From Acidobacteriota bacterium (GTDB taxonomy: Bacteria > Acidobacteriota > Terriglobia > Terriglobales > Acidobacteriaceae), in assembly GCA_013289795.1 (NCBI GenBank), contig JABCZH010000004.1, positions 62,001 through 126,000 on the forward strand: a DNA stretch of 64,000 nucleotides, given 5' to 3'. The notes below the pieces were generated by a model. It was not told the origin of the DNA. It worked only from the letters and a program-made list of their open reading frames with translations, and made no database searches. Both the position numbers and the translations under genes were made by a program. Numbering within the stretch: the first letter of the stretch is position 1; every line of letters begins with the position of its first letter. Shown here in pieces: positions 25,881 to 36,320 of the stretch.

Positions 25881-27140
25881 ATGGCGTGGGAAACGTGGAA
25901 GACATCGAGCGCCGGGCGCAAGCTGCTTTGGATCGCATTCAGCGCAGCATTGGTCGCAGTGTTCGTCCTCGCAGCTTGGGCACTAGACCTCACCGTCCCT
26001 TACCTCCCGTTAGCGATCGCCGGCGGTCTCGTGTTCTATCTGCGCAACTGGCCTGCCGTCGAGGAACTGATCGCATGGGTCGCCCTGGCTGTTGGCTTCG
26101 CACTGATCGTCCGCTTTCCTCACGATCACAACTGGATCAATACCGGTGCCGGCGTGATGTCACTATTCGGCCTCGGAGCTTTCCTGATGCTTGGGCTCCG
26201 CTGGCTGTGGTCAACCGGATCCGAGCGCCGAAAAACCTATGCCGTGCTGGCGCCGGGAGTGGCAATGGTGCTCTTTGTCCTCTCGGCCCAGCGGGCGCTG
26301 AGCCTGGCCAATGTGTTGTATGCGAAAACCTTTGACCTGTATTTATATGTCTTCGACGGCTCCTTCGGATTTCAGCCGAGTTTTCTCATGGGCAGAGCGA
26401 TGGCGGCGTCATCTTTGCTGCGGGTCGCTTGCCTGCTGACGTACATATCCCTGCCCTTCGTGATGGCATTGGTCTACGCGTTGCTCTTACCGAAAGGAAC
26501 GGAGCGGCCGTCGTGGGACATCATCACCTTGTTCCTGCTGGCGGGGCTGGGCGGCTGGGCGCTTTATAACATCGTTCCTGCCACCGGACCGGTGTACGTG
26601 TTTGCAGACAGCTTTCCCTGGCGGTCGCTCCCCTACAAATCTCTGCCCCGGCTACTCCTGGAATTGGTTCCGGTAAACTCCACCATACCTCGCAACGCCA
26701 TTCCCTCGCTACACATGGCCTGGGCAATGCTGCTCTACTGGAATACCAAAGGACTGTCACGCGGCCTGCGGGGCTTTCTAGCCGTTTATGTCGCCTTGAC
26801 CGTGGTATCAACGCTCGGAACCGGCGAGCATTATTTTGTGGATCTGGTCGCAGGTGTGCCGTTCGCGTTAGCGGTGCAGGCCGTGGTCTCGCCGGACCAC
26901 AAAGCGGAGTTTCCGCGTCGAACCGTCGTTGCTATGGCTGGATTGGCGTTGACGATGACATGGCTCCTCCTGGTTCGCTTCGGGGCCCGCTGGATGCTGG
27001 TTTCGCCGCTTCTGCCGTGGAGCCTGGTGGCAGGGAGCGGAGCCGCGATCTGGAAGATCAAGACCTGGTTTGACGAGCCCGGGATAGCGTCCGTGAAGGC
27101 GGTTCCGCTGGTGAATGCGTCGGCCGCGGGACACAATTAA
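25881..27140 (+). CDS. PAP2-superfamily membrane protein (paralogue 1)
   Basis: A 419-residue protein with about ten membrane helices and the PAP2/inositolphosphotransferase motifs NAIPSLHMAWAMLL (about 270) and GTGEHYFVDLVAG (about 310), the second and third parts of the phosphatase signature. Such enzymes dephosphorylate lipid phosphates or transfer head groups at the outer membrane leaflet. A second member with the same layout lies at 47390-48655 (shared FDGxxGFQPSF, PRNAxPSLHxxWA, TGEHYxxDL). The substrate is unknown. Confidence 0.82.
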   Translation: MAWETWKTSSAGRKLLWIAFSAALVAVFVLAAWALDLTVPYLPLAIAGGLVFYLRNWPAVEELIAWVALAVGFALIVRFPHDHNWINTGAGVMSLFGLGAFLMLGLRWLWSTGSERRKTYAVLAPGVAMVLFVLSAQRALSLANVLYAKTFDLYLYVFDGSFGFQPSFLMGRAMAASSLLRVACLLTYISLPFVMALVYALLLPKGTERPSWDIITLFLLAGLGGWALYNIVPATGPVYVFADSFPWRSLPYKSLPRLLLELVPVNSTIPRNAIPSLHMAWAMLLYWNTKGLSRGLRGFLAVYVALTVVSTLGTGEHYFVDLVAGVPFALAVQAVVSPDHKAEFPRRTVVAMAGLALTMTWLLLVRFGARWMLVSPLLPWSLVAGSGAAIWKIKTWFDEPGIASVKAVPLVNASAAGHN

Positions 27141-27252
27141 CCTGTCATCTCGATCCCGCCCTAGAGATCTGCTTTTCTCCACTGCACCTTCTGGTTGCCG
27201 CACCCTTGGCAGTCGTCGCACCATTCGACTAACCTAAAGCAGGGGTTCCGCC

Positions 27253-27585
27253 ATGTCCGATCTAGCCAGCAAGAATTGTGTTCCCTGCAAAGGAGGAGTG
27301 CCGCCGCTCAAAGGCGAACCGCTCCATGCCCTCAGCCATCAGCTCCCCAATTGGAAGGTGATCAACGAGCATCACATCACTCGCGAATTCAAGTTTCCTG
27401 ACTTCAAGGAGGCCTTGGATTTTGTGAACCGCGCAGGTGCCGTCGCCGAACAACAAGGCCATCATCCCGATATCTTGCTGAAATGGGGAAAAGCCGAGAT
27501 CACTATTTGGACCCACAAAATCGACGGCCTGACCGAGAGCGACTTCATCATGGCCGCCAAGATCGATTCGTTGTATCCCGGGTAG
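27253..27585 (+). CDS. Pterin-4a-carbinolamine dehydratase
   Basis: A 110-residue protein matching the PCD/DCoH family: NWKVINEHHITREFKFPDFKEALDFVNRAGAVAEQQGHHPDILLKWGKAEITIWTH. The conserved H-H-P with the following W..V/I.ITIWTH provides the active-site histidines. The enzyme dehydrates 4a-hydroxytetrahydropterin, as in recycling for aromatic amino acid hydroxylases or in molybdopterin metabolism. No hydroxylase gene is adjacent. The N-terminus has C-x2-C (NCVPCKGG), frequent in bacterial members. Confidence 0.9.
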   Translation: MSDLASKNCVPCKGGVPPLKGEPLHALSHQLPNWKVINEHHITREFKFPDFKEALDFVNRAGAVAEQQGHHPDILLKWGKAEITIWTHKIDGLTESDFIMAAKIDSLYPG

Positions 27586-27604
27586 AGCGGTTGCGTGCCG
27601 CGTG

Positions 27605-28918
27605 TCAGCCTGCAAACTCTCGCCCCCGCGCTGTCCACGGCCTTTGCGCCCACCCCCACAGCAGCGCCGGAACCACCATCACGAGGCCGGTAGCAATAGC
27701 AACCGCCTTCGCCGAATATCCCCAGTCGAGAAACAAGCCACACAGATAAGCCCCGATAGCGATGGTCAGCATACTCATGCCCAGATCTGCGGCAAAGACG
27801 CGTCCCCGAAAACGGTCTTCAGTGTTGAGTTGCAGAAGCGTGGTTGAAAATACCCAGATCGTGGAACCTCCGCAGTGGGCTAACACCACCCAGAAGCACG
27901 CCACCCAAACGGTGTTCGATGCTCCCAGCGCAGCGTAGCCAACTCCCACGACCAGGTAGCCGAACAGAACTCCCAGACGCAAACGCTCCTGCGAATGCCC
28001 GGCCCAACGCGCTGAAACCAACGGCCCGACTAATGCTCCCAGACCCCGTGCTCCAAGCAGCAGGCTCATCCCCAGCATGCCTCCACGTTGCGGGTCGATG
28101 CCTCGCCAATGCACCGGAAAGTAACGCTGCCCCATCACTGTGAAGAGTACCCAACTGGGGCCGATCATCAACTCTCCGGCCTTGCCGAAAATTGTGGCCA
28201 ACAGGCGCCGGTTGCCACGCACGTAGCGGACACCTTCGAGAATTGGAGAGTGGTCCCACAGATCGCGGGCACGGAGCGGTGCGGCCGACTCGGCATGAGG
28301 TTCCTCGAATCTCATCCCGCGAATGAGCACGGCCGACGCCAAGAACGACAACGCATTCAAAATGAATACGGCATCCCGCCCCAACAGCGCGGCCACAACA
28401 CCACCGACTGACGCGCCTACCAGCAGATTTACCGACCAGGTGGCGGAAGACAGTGTGTTCGCCAGGATCACATCTTCTCGCTCGGTGATGTTCGGGATCA
28501 CCGAACTGCGCGCTGGCTCGAAAAACGCCGCCATCAGCGTCTCGACAAACAACAGCGGATAGACCAGCCAGACCAACGCCCGCGAGCGCACGAACAACAT
28601 CAGAAAGACAATGACCATGCGGGCCAGATCGGCAGCGATCATGACGCGCTTGCGGCGAATGCGGTCGTTGACCACGCCCGCGACTGGCCCGATGAAGGTC
28701 TGCGGCAGCACTTGCAGCACCAATGCAAGCGCCACCGAACTCGCCTTACCCGTCAGTTGCAGCAACAGACTATAGATGGCAAGGGTATAAAACCAGTCGC
28801 CGAGCTCGCTTACGATCTGCGCCGACCATAAGCGCCGGAAATTGCGGTTGCGACGAACCAGACGCAGATACGCCGACAACGAAATCGACGTGATCGGGCG
28901 CTCCGGTTGCGGCTCCAT
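27605..28918 (-). CDS. MFS transporter, EntS/enterobactin-exporter type
   Basis: About 437 residues with twelve membrane helices. The N-terminus (YLRLVRRNRNFRRLWSAQIVSELGDWFYTLAIYSLLLQLTG) and loop 2-3 motif GVVNDRIRRKRVMIAADLARM mark the MFS_3/EntS-like group of drug or siderophore exporters. ATG 28918 gives a normal N-terminus; the open frame reaches 29041 but would add a non-homologous extension. The gene converges with the pterin dehydratase and is divergent from the S9 peptidase. Confidence 0.85.
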   Translation of the reverse strand: MEPQPERPITSISLSAYLRLVRRNRNFRRLWSAQIVSELGDWFYTLAIYSLLLQLTGKASSVALALVLQVLPQTFIGPVAGVVNDRIRRKRVMIAADLARMVIVFLMLFVRSRALVWLVYPLLFVETLMAAFFEPARSSVIPNITEREDVILANTLSSATWSVNLLVGASVGGVVAALLGRDAVFILNALSFLASAVLIRGMRFEEPHAESAAPLRARDLWDHSPILEGVRYVRGNRRLLATIFGKAGELMIGPSWVLFTVMGQRYFPVHWRGIDPQRGGMLGMSLLLGARGLGALVGPLVSARWAGHSQERLRLGVLFGYLVVGVGYAALGASNTVWVACFWVVLAHCGGSTIWVFSTTLLQLNTEDRFRGRVFAADLGMSMLTIAIGAYLCGLFLDWGYSAKAVAIATGLVMVVPALLWGWAQRPWTARGREFAG

Positions 28919-29091
28919 AACTGGGGAAATATAGCGAACAAATACTGTACCTGCCGCACCGCACATCGGCAAAGCCGGGTCTCGCATCCCGCAAGTTGAC
29001 TTCTCCGCACCGCTCAGCCTAACCTTGCCAACGCTGCACAATCGCTAACATTAACCTGACAGTCCCGTCTGTTACATACAGGAGCTAGCCC

Positions 29092-31032
29092 ATGAAAGCG
29101 TTTCTGCGTTTGGCCACCGTCCTGGTCCTCAGCGTCATTGCGTTTTCCCAGACTGACGAGGTCGCTCCCAATGAGAACTTGGTCGCTGAAGGAATCCCCA
29201 AGATTCCCGCCTCTCTCGCCGAGTCGGCACAACGCTATGGAGAAAGCCGTTTTGCCGCCTTTGCAGGCTGGCACCCAACCCGCCGCGAGATGCTGATCAC
29301 CACCCGGTTTGCGGATACTTCCCAGGTGCATCAGGTCAAGTTCCCCGGCGGCGCACGCACTCAGCTCACTTTTTTCCCCGATAACATCTTCAACGGAATC
29401 GACTACCAGCCGTTGAAAGGTGATTCCTTCACCTTCATGAAAGATGTAGGTGGAGGCGAGTTCTTCCAACTTTATCGTTACGACTTCGCTAGCGGCGACA
29501 TCACGCTGCTCACCGACGGCAAGTCTCGCAACACCGACCCACATTGGTCGTATCAGGGTGACCGCGTCGCGTTCAGTTCCACTCGCCGCAATGGTAAGGA
29601 CGTTGATGTCTGGGTGGTTAACGCCGCCGATCCCTCCAGCGCAGGCATGGTCGCGCAATTGGAGGGCGGAGGGTGGGGTGTCTCTGACTGGTCTCACGAT
29701 GGCAAGAAACTGCTGGTGATCAACTCAGTCTCGGCCGCGGAGAGCTATCTCTGGCTGGTCGACATCGCCTCCGGCGCCAAGGATTTGCTGACGCCGGCGA
29801 CTGGCTCAGAAACCGTGGCATACAGCAACGCCCGGTTCGCCAAAGACGACAAGGGCATTTACTTGACCAGCGACCGGGATTCCGAGTTTCAACGCTTGGT
29901 CTTTATGGATCTGGCGAACCGTAAGCCGGCCATTTTGACCCCCAACCTTAACTGGGACGTCGATGAGTTCGACCTTACCCGCGACGGGCGGTGGATTGCC
30001 TTCGAGTCAAACGAAGACGGTGCCAGTGGCTTGCACGTTCTCGATACCACGACCCGCAAGGAGATTGCCTTAGCCAAGCTGCCACTCTGCGTGATCTGGG
30101 GTCTGAAGTGGGATGAGAATGGAGATGAGTTGGGATTCAATCTGAGCACCGCCAGCCAGCCCTACGATGCGTATTCACTCGATATGGCTTCGGGCAAACT
30201 CGAGCGCTGGACCTTCAGCGAGACTGGCGGCCTGAACGCATCCAACTTTGCCCAGCCGCAATTGATTCATTGGAAGTCGTGGGACGCTCGTTCAATCTCC
30301 GGCTTCTTGTTCAAGCCACCCGCCAGATTCTCAGGCAAACGTCCCGTGATCATCGATATCCACGGAGGCCCCGAGGGTCAGTCCCGTCCCGATTACAACG
30401 GCCGGGGAAACTATTTCATCAGCGAACTGGGCATCGCCATCATTTATCCAAACGTGCGGGGTTCGACCGGTTACGGAAAGTCGTTCCAGAAACTCGACAA
30501 CGGCTTTCTCCGCGAAGGTTCCTATCAGGACATCAACACGCTCCTCGACTGGATCCAGACCCAACCCGACCTCGACTCCAGCCGCGTGATGATCACCGGC
30601 GGCAGCTATGGCGGCTTCATGACCCTGGCGGTCGCCACCAACTACGACAACCGCATCTGCTGCTCGGTGGATGTAGTCGGCCCGTCCAACCTGGTAACCT
30701 TTCTCGAGCACACTTCCGGGTACCGCCAGGACCTGCGGCGCGTCGAGTATGGCGACGAACGCGATCCCAAGATGCGTGAGTTCCTGGAGCGCATCGCGCC
30801 CGCAAACAAGGCGAAGAACATCGCCAAGCCGCTGTTCGTGATCGCAGGCTTGAACGACCCGCGCGTGCCTGTTAGTGAGTCACAGCAGATGGTGAACGTC
30901 GTCCGTCAGAACGGCACACCAGTCTGGTGGCTCATGGCCAAGGACGAAGGCCACGGCTTCAACAAGAAGAAAAATCAGGACTACCAGTTCGACGCGACCG
31001 TCATGTTCGTGAAGGAGTATCTGCTGAAATAG
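29092..31032 (+). CDS. S9-family prolyl oligopeptidase-like serine peptidase
   Basis: A 646-residue exported peptidase: signal peptide (to about residue 20), a WD/TolB-like beta-propeller (about 50-385) that gates the active site, and an alpha/beta-hydrolase domain (about 390-646). The triad is visible as Ser505 in GGSYGGFM, Asp589 in GLNDPRVP and His621 in DEGHGF. Such enzymes trim short peptides in the periplasm. CAGGAGCTAGCCC before ATG 29092 is the ribosome site. Confidence 0.93.
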   Translation: MKAFLRLATVLVLSVIAFSQTDEVAPNENLVAEGIPKIPASLAESAQRYGESRFAAFAGWHPTRREMLITTRFADTSQVHQVKFPGGARTQLTFFPDNIFNGIDYQPLKGDSFTFMKDVGGGEFFQLYRYDFASGDITLLTDGKSRNTDPHWSYQGDRVAFSSTRRNGKDVDVWVVNAADPSSAGMVAQLEGGGWGVSDWSHDGKKLLVINSVSAAESYLWLVDIASGAKDLLTPATGSETVAYSNARFAKDDKGIYLTSDRDSEFQRLVFMDLANRKPAILTPNLNWDVDEFDLTRDGRWIAFESNEDGASGLHVLDTTTRKEIALAKLPLCVIWGLKWDENGDELGFNLSTASQPYDAYSLDMASGKLERWTFSETGGLNASNFAQPQLIHWKSWDARSISGFLFKPPARFSGKRPVIIDIHGGPEGQSRPDYNGRGNYFISELGIAIIYPNVRGSTGYGKSFQKLDNGFLREGSYQDINTLLDWIQTQPDLDSSRVMITGGSYGGFMTLAVATNYDNRICCSVDVVGPSNLVTFLEHTSGYRQDLRRVEYGDERDPKMREFLERIAPANKAKNIAKPLFVIAGLNDPRVPVSESQQMVNVVRQNGTPVWWLMAKDEGHGFNKKKNQDYQFDATVMFVKEYLLK

Positions 31033-31034
31033 AG

Positions 31035-31116
31035 GTCGTTGGCTGTTGGTCGCAGGTCGTAGGCCTCATCGCGAACGGCCGGCTTGGCCAAGGACCAAGG
31101 ACCGATGGCCAACGAC
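31035..31116. repeat. Inverted heptamer repeat, type GGTCGTT/GACCAAG, upstream of cyaY
   Basis: The left arm (31035-31065) carries GGTC cores every 7 bp. The right arm (31086-31116) is built of GGACCAA/GGACCGA/GGCCAAC units and ends AACGAC. The two arms are inverted, matching fully at GTCGTTGGC and at each GGTC core. The array abuts TATAAT at 31117-31122, just before the cyaY start. Confidence 0.75.
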
Positions 31117-31128
31117 TATAATCCCTCC

Positions 31129-31458
31129 ATGCTCGATGAGATCGCGTTTCGCAATCATGCCGATGCGGCATTGGGTTCGCTGAAGCAGAGCTTGATCATC
31201 GCCGAAGAATCCGCCGACTTCGAGGTTGAAGACCAGGCCGGAGCTTTGCAGATTTCGTTTGAGGATGGCACTCGCTTCGTGATCTCCCCCAACGCGCCAG
31301 TCAAGCAGATATGGATTTCCGCTCTGGCCACCAGCTTCAAACTCGACTGGTCAGAAGCCAAGCAAGCCTTCGTGCTAGGGAAAACCGATGAAGACCTGAA
31401 GCCGCTAGTCGCGCGCCTGATCAATCAACAATTGGGAGAAGAAACGGTCAAAATGTAG
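31129..31458 (+). CDS. cyaY: Bacterial frataxin, iron donor protein
   Basis: A 109-residue frataxin homologue: FRNHADAALGSLKQSLIIAEESADFEVEDQAGALQISFEDGTRFVISPNAPVKQIWISALATSFKLDW, including the acidic first helix, the QIWISA strand (family QIWLAA) and the C-terminal helix. CyaY binds iron and modulates Fe-S assembly on IscS/IscU. ATG 31129 fits the family start; a longer frame from 31084 would translate heptamer repeat. A TATAAT lies only 6 bp before the start, so either the message is nearly leaderless or that box is fortuitous. Confidence 0.87.
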   Translation: MLDEIAFRNHADAALGSLKQSLIIAEESADFEVEDQAGALQISFEDGTRFVISPNAPVKQIWISALATSFKLDWSEAKQAFVLGKTDEDLKPLVARLINQQLGEETVKM

Positions 31459-31503
31459 GTGCGGGCAACCCGCGGTGCCTTGCAGCATTCCGGGTTACGC
31501 GAG

Positions 31504-32568
31504 CTAACCATCCGCTCCCAACTTCTTCTTCAAGTCCCGCGCAATTTGTTGCCCGTGGAAGCGTCCATTCTCGATGAATATCTCATTCGTCCGCGATCCC
31601 GCCACGATCACTCCCGCCACATAGATTCCCGGCACATTACTCTCCAGGGTTTCCGGGTCGCACACCGGACGGCACTGGTCCCCAGAAAGCTCAATCCCCA
31701 TGGAGCGCAGAAAGTCGTAATCAGGATGGTAGCCGGTCAGGGCAAAGACAAAATCGTTCTTCACCCGCACCATGCCTTCAGGAGTTCGCACCATTACGCA
31801 ATCCGCAGCAATCTCCTGCACCGTGGAGTTGAAGTAGGCCTTGATCTCGCCCGCCTTGATGCGGTTGTCAATATCAGGCAGAATCCAGTACTTCACGTGC
31901 GCGTGCAGCGACGGCCCGCGATGGACCAGAGTCACGCGCGCTCCGTGCCGCCAAAGATCCAGCGCGGAAATCGCGGCTGAATTCTTTCCCCCAATCACCA
32001 ACACGTCCAAATCAAAGAACGGGTGCGGCTCCTTGTAATAATGAAAGACCTTGGGCAACTCCTCGCCAGGAATGTTGAGCTGGTTGGCCATGTCGTAATA
32101 ACCGGTGGCGACGACTAGTTTTCGGGTTTGATAATCAAAGATCCGGCCCAGCCGGTCGCTCGTGGTGACGTGAAAGTCGCCATCACGCCCATTCACTGTC
32201 TTCACCCACTGATACTGCGCCACCGGCAGGTGATAATGCTCGGCCACCTTGCGGTAGTACTCCAGCGCTTCTTCCCGCGTGGGCTTCTGATGAGCCGTGG
32301 TAAAGGGAAGGTCGCCAATCTCCAACAACTCGGGCGTGGTAAAAAACGTCATGTTGGCGGGATAATTGAAAATGGAATTTACCAGGCAGCCTTTGTCGAT
32401 GACCACCGCCTTGAATCCAGCGCGCTGCGCCTCAATCCCGCAAGCTAGGCCGGTCGGCCCAGCTCCGATCACCAGCACATCCACCCGCGAACCCGAGTGC
32501 GCGTCAAACTGCGCCCGCGGCAAGGTATCGGGAATCTGAACCGCGTCGGAAATTTGCCTGGTCGGCAA
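31504..32568 (-). CDS. ypdA: YpdA-family bacillithiol disulfide reductase (Bdr)
   Basis: A 354-residue FAD/NAD(P)-binding oxidoreductase: VLVIGAGPTGLACGIEAQRAG (FAD), the YpdA-type segment MTFFTTPELLEIGDLPF, VLVIGGKNSAAISALDLWRHGA (NADPH) and GIYVAGVIVAG. YpdA reduces bacillithiol disulfide in organisms that make this thiol. The start is unsure: TTG 32568 adds 28 residues before the FAD motif, and a GTG near 32484 would give the usual short N-terminus. It is convergent with cyaY and divergent from fumC. Confidence 0.87.
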   Translation of the reverse strand: MPTRQISDAVQIPDTLPRAQFDAHSGSRVDVLVIGAGPTGLACGIEAQRAGFKAVVIDKGCLVNSIFNYPANMTFFTTPELLEIGDLPFTTAHQKPTREEALEYYRKVAEHYHLPVAQYQWVKTVNGRDGDFHVTTSDRLGRIFDYQTRKLVVATGYYDMANQLNIPGEELPKVFHYYKEPHPFFDLDVLVIGGKNSAAISALDLWRHGARVTLVHRGPSLHAHVKYWILPDIDNRIKAGEIKAYFNSTVQEIAADCVMVRTPEGMVRVKNDFVFALTGYHPDYDFLRSMGIELSGDQCRPVCDPETLESNVPGIYVAGVIVAGSRTNEIFIENGRFHGQQIARDLKKKLGADG

Positions 32569-32743
32569 GCTGTGAATCCTGAAGGCCGGGAAGACTCCGC
32601 TCCCAGCAGAAATCGCCCACCTTTTGGAGTTAACGATTCTAGCACGCGGGGAACGACAGGCTCTTCCCCGGACAGGTGCCCACGCGCGCTATAATTTTAG
32701 GTTACACGTGCCAATCTTGACGTACTGATCATCAGGGAGATTG

Positions 32744-34147
<1,404 letters not shown>

Positions 34148-34186
34148 ATGCTTTCGCTTTTTCGTCGCCTTTGATATGCTGGCAAT

Positions 34187-35027
34187 ATGAAGGCACTACA
34201 GTTCGTCTTGGCGCCCGTCCTTCTGCTCGGCTGTCTCTCCGGTACTGCTCTATCGCAGCGCCCGGATACCGTCGAAAAGAAGTTGATGCGAAGCGCCCAC
34301 GATGTGGAGTATGCGGTTATCCCGCTTATGTATTGGGGATCCCACGGTCATGAGCCTGAAAAGGCAGGGGTGGTGGGTACCGGCTTCCTCATCAATGAGG
34401 ATGGTTACTTCGTAACCGCGGCCCATGTGCTCGCTCTCTACGAATCTGACTCCGCACAGCTAACTGCGACCATCCGCCAAAAGGACGGGAACGGTGGTGG
34501 CCGATGGTTCGATGTAATTGACAAAGACGAGAGCAGAGACTTGGCTTTGTGCAAAATCAAGGGGTTCACTCCGCACTTTCCCAAAGCCATGGTCGCCGAC
34601 CATCCGGATTCACAAACGCCATTCGCAAGTCTGCAGGTCTCGGACGGGACGGTTCAGACAGGACAGTTTGTAGTCTTAGCTGGTTTTCCACTTGGCTCCT
34701 GGAATCCCACAATTCAGCTTGGTACGATTGCCGCTGTCAAGACTGTGAGTCCACTTGCCGGGCGGGTTCCTGCAGGTCAGCGAGAGCTTTTGCAGATAAG
34801 CGTCTCCGGAAACAAGGGAAACAGCGGATCACCCGTGATCTCTCTCGACAGCGGCAAAGTAGTCGGAGTCATCGTCCAAGCAGTACCCGCTCCCGCTGTA
34901 CTCCAGCGTCGACGCGCCCTTGCCATTCGGTCAGAGCTCAGGGATCATGCTCGCCGTTCCTGCGTCTTGGGTGTCGGAGCTTCTGAAGAAGCACACTGTA
35001 CGTAGCGTCGGTAAACCGCCCTCGTGA
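34187..35027 (+). CDS. Secreted trypsin-like serine protease, C-terminal frameshift
   Basis: A signal peptide (LLLGCLSGTALSQ) precedes a chymotrypsin-fold domain with the triad regions VTAAHV (His), DESRDLALCKI (Asp) and GNKGNSGSPVI (Ser). As sequenced, the frame from ATG 34187 ends at 35005 with a non-homologous tail. Skipping one base at about 34895, in the tandem CCCGCTCCCGCT, gives the natural ending LYSSVDAPLPFGQSSGIMLAVPASWVSELLKKH, with stop at 35027. The triad is upstream of the break, so some activity could remain. A sequencing indel is as likely as decay. Confidence 0.75.
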
Positions 35028-35055
35028 GTTTGTTTAGGTTGGAGGTCAAGCCCTA

Positions 35056-35297
35056 ATGATAAAAGCAAAGGTGATCAAATGGGGCGACGGTCTAAAGTCC
35101 GCATTCCCAAGACCGTGGCCAAAGAACTTCGCCTGAAGGCGGGTGACTCCGTGATGACAGATGCTTGCGATGGTCACATCGAGTTATGCCGCGCAGTCCC
35201 GACACTGGAGGAGTTAGTAGCTGGAATCACGCCCGAGAACCGTCACGGGGAAATTGATTGGGGGCCGGACGTTGGGAAGGAAATTATCGACCGGTAG
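35056..35297 (+). pseudogene. MazE/AbrB-type antitoxin gene with frameshift, no toxin
   Basis: ATG 35056, preceded by GGAGGT, encodes MIKAKVIKWGDGL before running out of frame. The next frame supplies KVRIPKTVAKELRLKAGDSVMT and the MazE-like tail ITPENRHGEIDWGPDVGKE. One missing A in the AAA at 35094-35096 explains the break. MazE proteins are AbrB-fold antitoxins that neutralise MazF and repress their operon. No MazF frame follows; the EamA gene on the other strand ends 11 bp away. A short product could begin at ATG 35079. It is either a remnant, a homopolymer error, or a site of -1 slippage at CTAAAG. Confidence 0.65.
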
Positions 35298-35308
35298 CCC
35301 TAGATCTC

Positions 35309-36250
35309 TTACTCCGCTCTGGCCTCCGCCAACTCCACAGCCGTCTTCGCTACCATCTTCGGCATAGTCGAAATCGTAATCACGCTTACCAGCACCAACA
35401 CGCTCCCAAACACTGTCCGTAGCCCGATCGTCTCGCCGCCTACGAAATATCCGACCAGAACCGCAACCACGGGATTCACATACGCATACGTTCCCACCTT
35501 CGTCGGCGATTCGTAGTGCAACAACCAAATGTAGGCAGTGAAGGCCACGATGGATCCCGCGACAATGAGATAGAGCAATGCAAACCACGCTGTCCACGAA
35601 ACCGCCTGGATGCGGAACCCCTTGAACTCGCCGGTTAGCGCCGCCAGAACCAGCAGTTGGATGCCTCCAGCCAGCATCTGTGCCGCAGCGCTCATGGGCT
35701 TGGACGCAGGCAGAGTGAGCCGCCGAGTCAGAATTGTGGCCACTGACCAACAAACCGCCGCCACCAGTAACGCCAGCGCGCCCGCGCGATCAATCGGAGC
35801 TTCCCCAAATGAAAAAGACCGGTTCATCAGTACCGCAACACCACACAGGCCAGCCAGCAGCGCCAGGCTCAAACGCACGGTCAGGCTCTGCGTCCGCAGT
35901 ATGGCAACTTCCAGCAGCGTAATGAATATCGCGATAGTGGCCAGCACCACCGCCGCAATCCCCGAAGGCACCCGCTGCTCCGCCCAGAACACGCAGCCAT
36001 AATCGATGAGAAAGATCAGCGTCCCTTGCAGACAAATTCCCGCCCATTCGCGCCGGCTGGGATGTGCGATACCCTTGATCCGCATCCAGCCGTAAAGGGC
36101 CAGCCCCGCCAACACAAAGCGCAGCCCTGCCAAGAGAAACGGTGGCACCTCGCGGACTCCCACCCGGATCGACAAATACGTCGATCCCCAGACAAAGTAA
36201 ATGATGGCGAAGGCCAGCAGGATTTTCCATGACGCCGGACGGATTTCCAT
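35309..36250 (-). CDS. EamA/DMT-family metabolite exporter
   Basis: A 313-residue protein with ten predicted membrane helices in two EamA repeats (about 10-140 and 150-295): IYFVWGSTYLSIRVGVREVPPFLLAGLRF opens the first, and SPTKVGTYAYVNPVVAVLVGYFVGGETIG closes the second. This drug/metabolite transporter family exports amino acids or other small compounds; the substrate is unknown. Confidence 0.9.
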   Translation of the reverse strand: MEIRPASWKILLAFAIIYFVWGSTYLSIRVGVREVPPFLLAGLRFVLAGLALYGWMRIKGIAHPSRREWAGICLQGTLIFLIDYGCVFWAEQRVPSGIAAVVLATIAIFITLLEVAILRTQSLTVRLSLALLAGLCGVAVLMNRSFSFGEAPIDRAGALALLVAAVCWSVATILTRRLTLPASKPMSAAAQMLAGGIQLLVLAALTGEFKGFRIQAVSWTAWFALLYLIVAGSIVAFTAYIWLLHYESPTKVGTYAYVNPVVAVLVGYFVGGETIGLRTVFGSVLVLVSVITISTMPKMVAKTAVELAEARAE

Positions 36251-36320
36251 GCGCTATAGATGACACTGCCACCGTGGCGGAACCATCTCTGGCTATGAAA
36301 GATTTCTATAGGGGAAAGAA

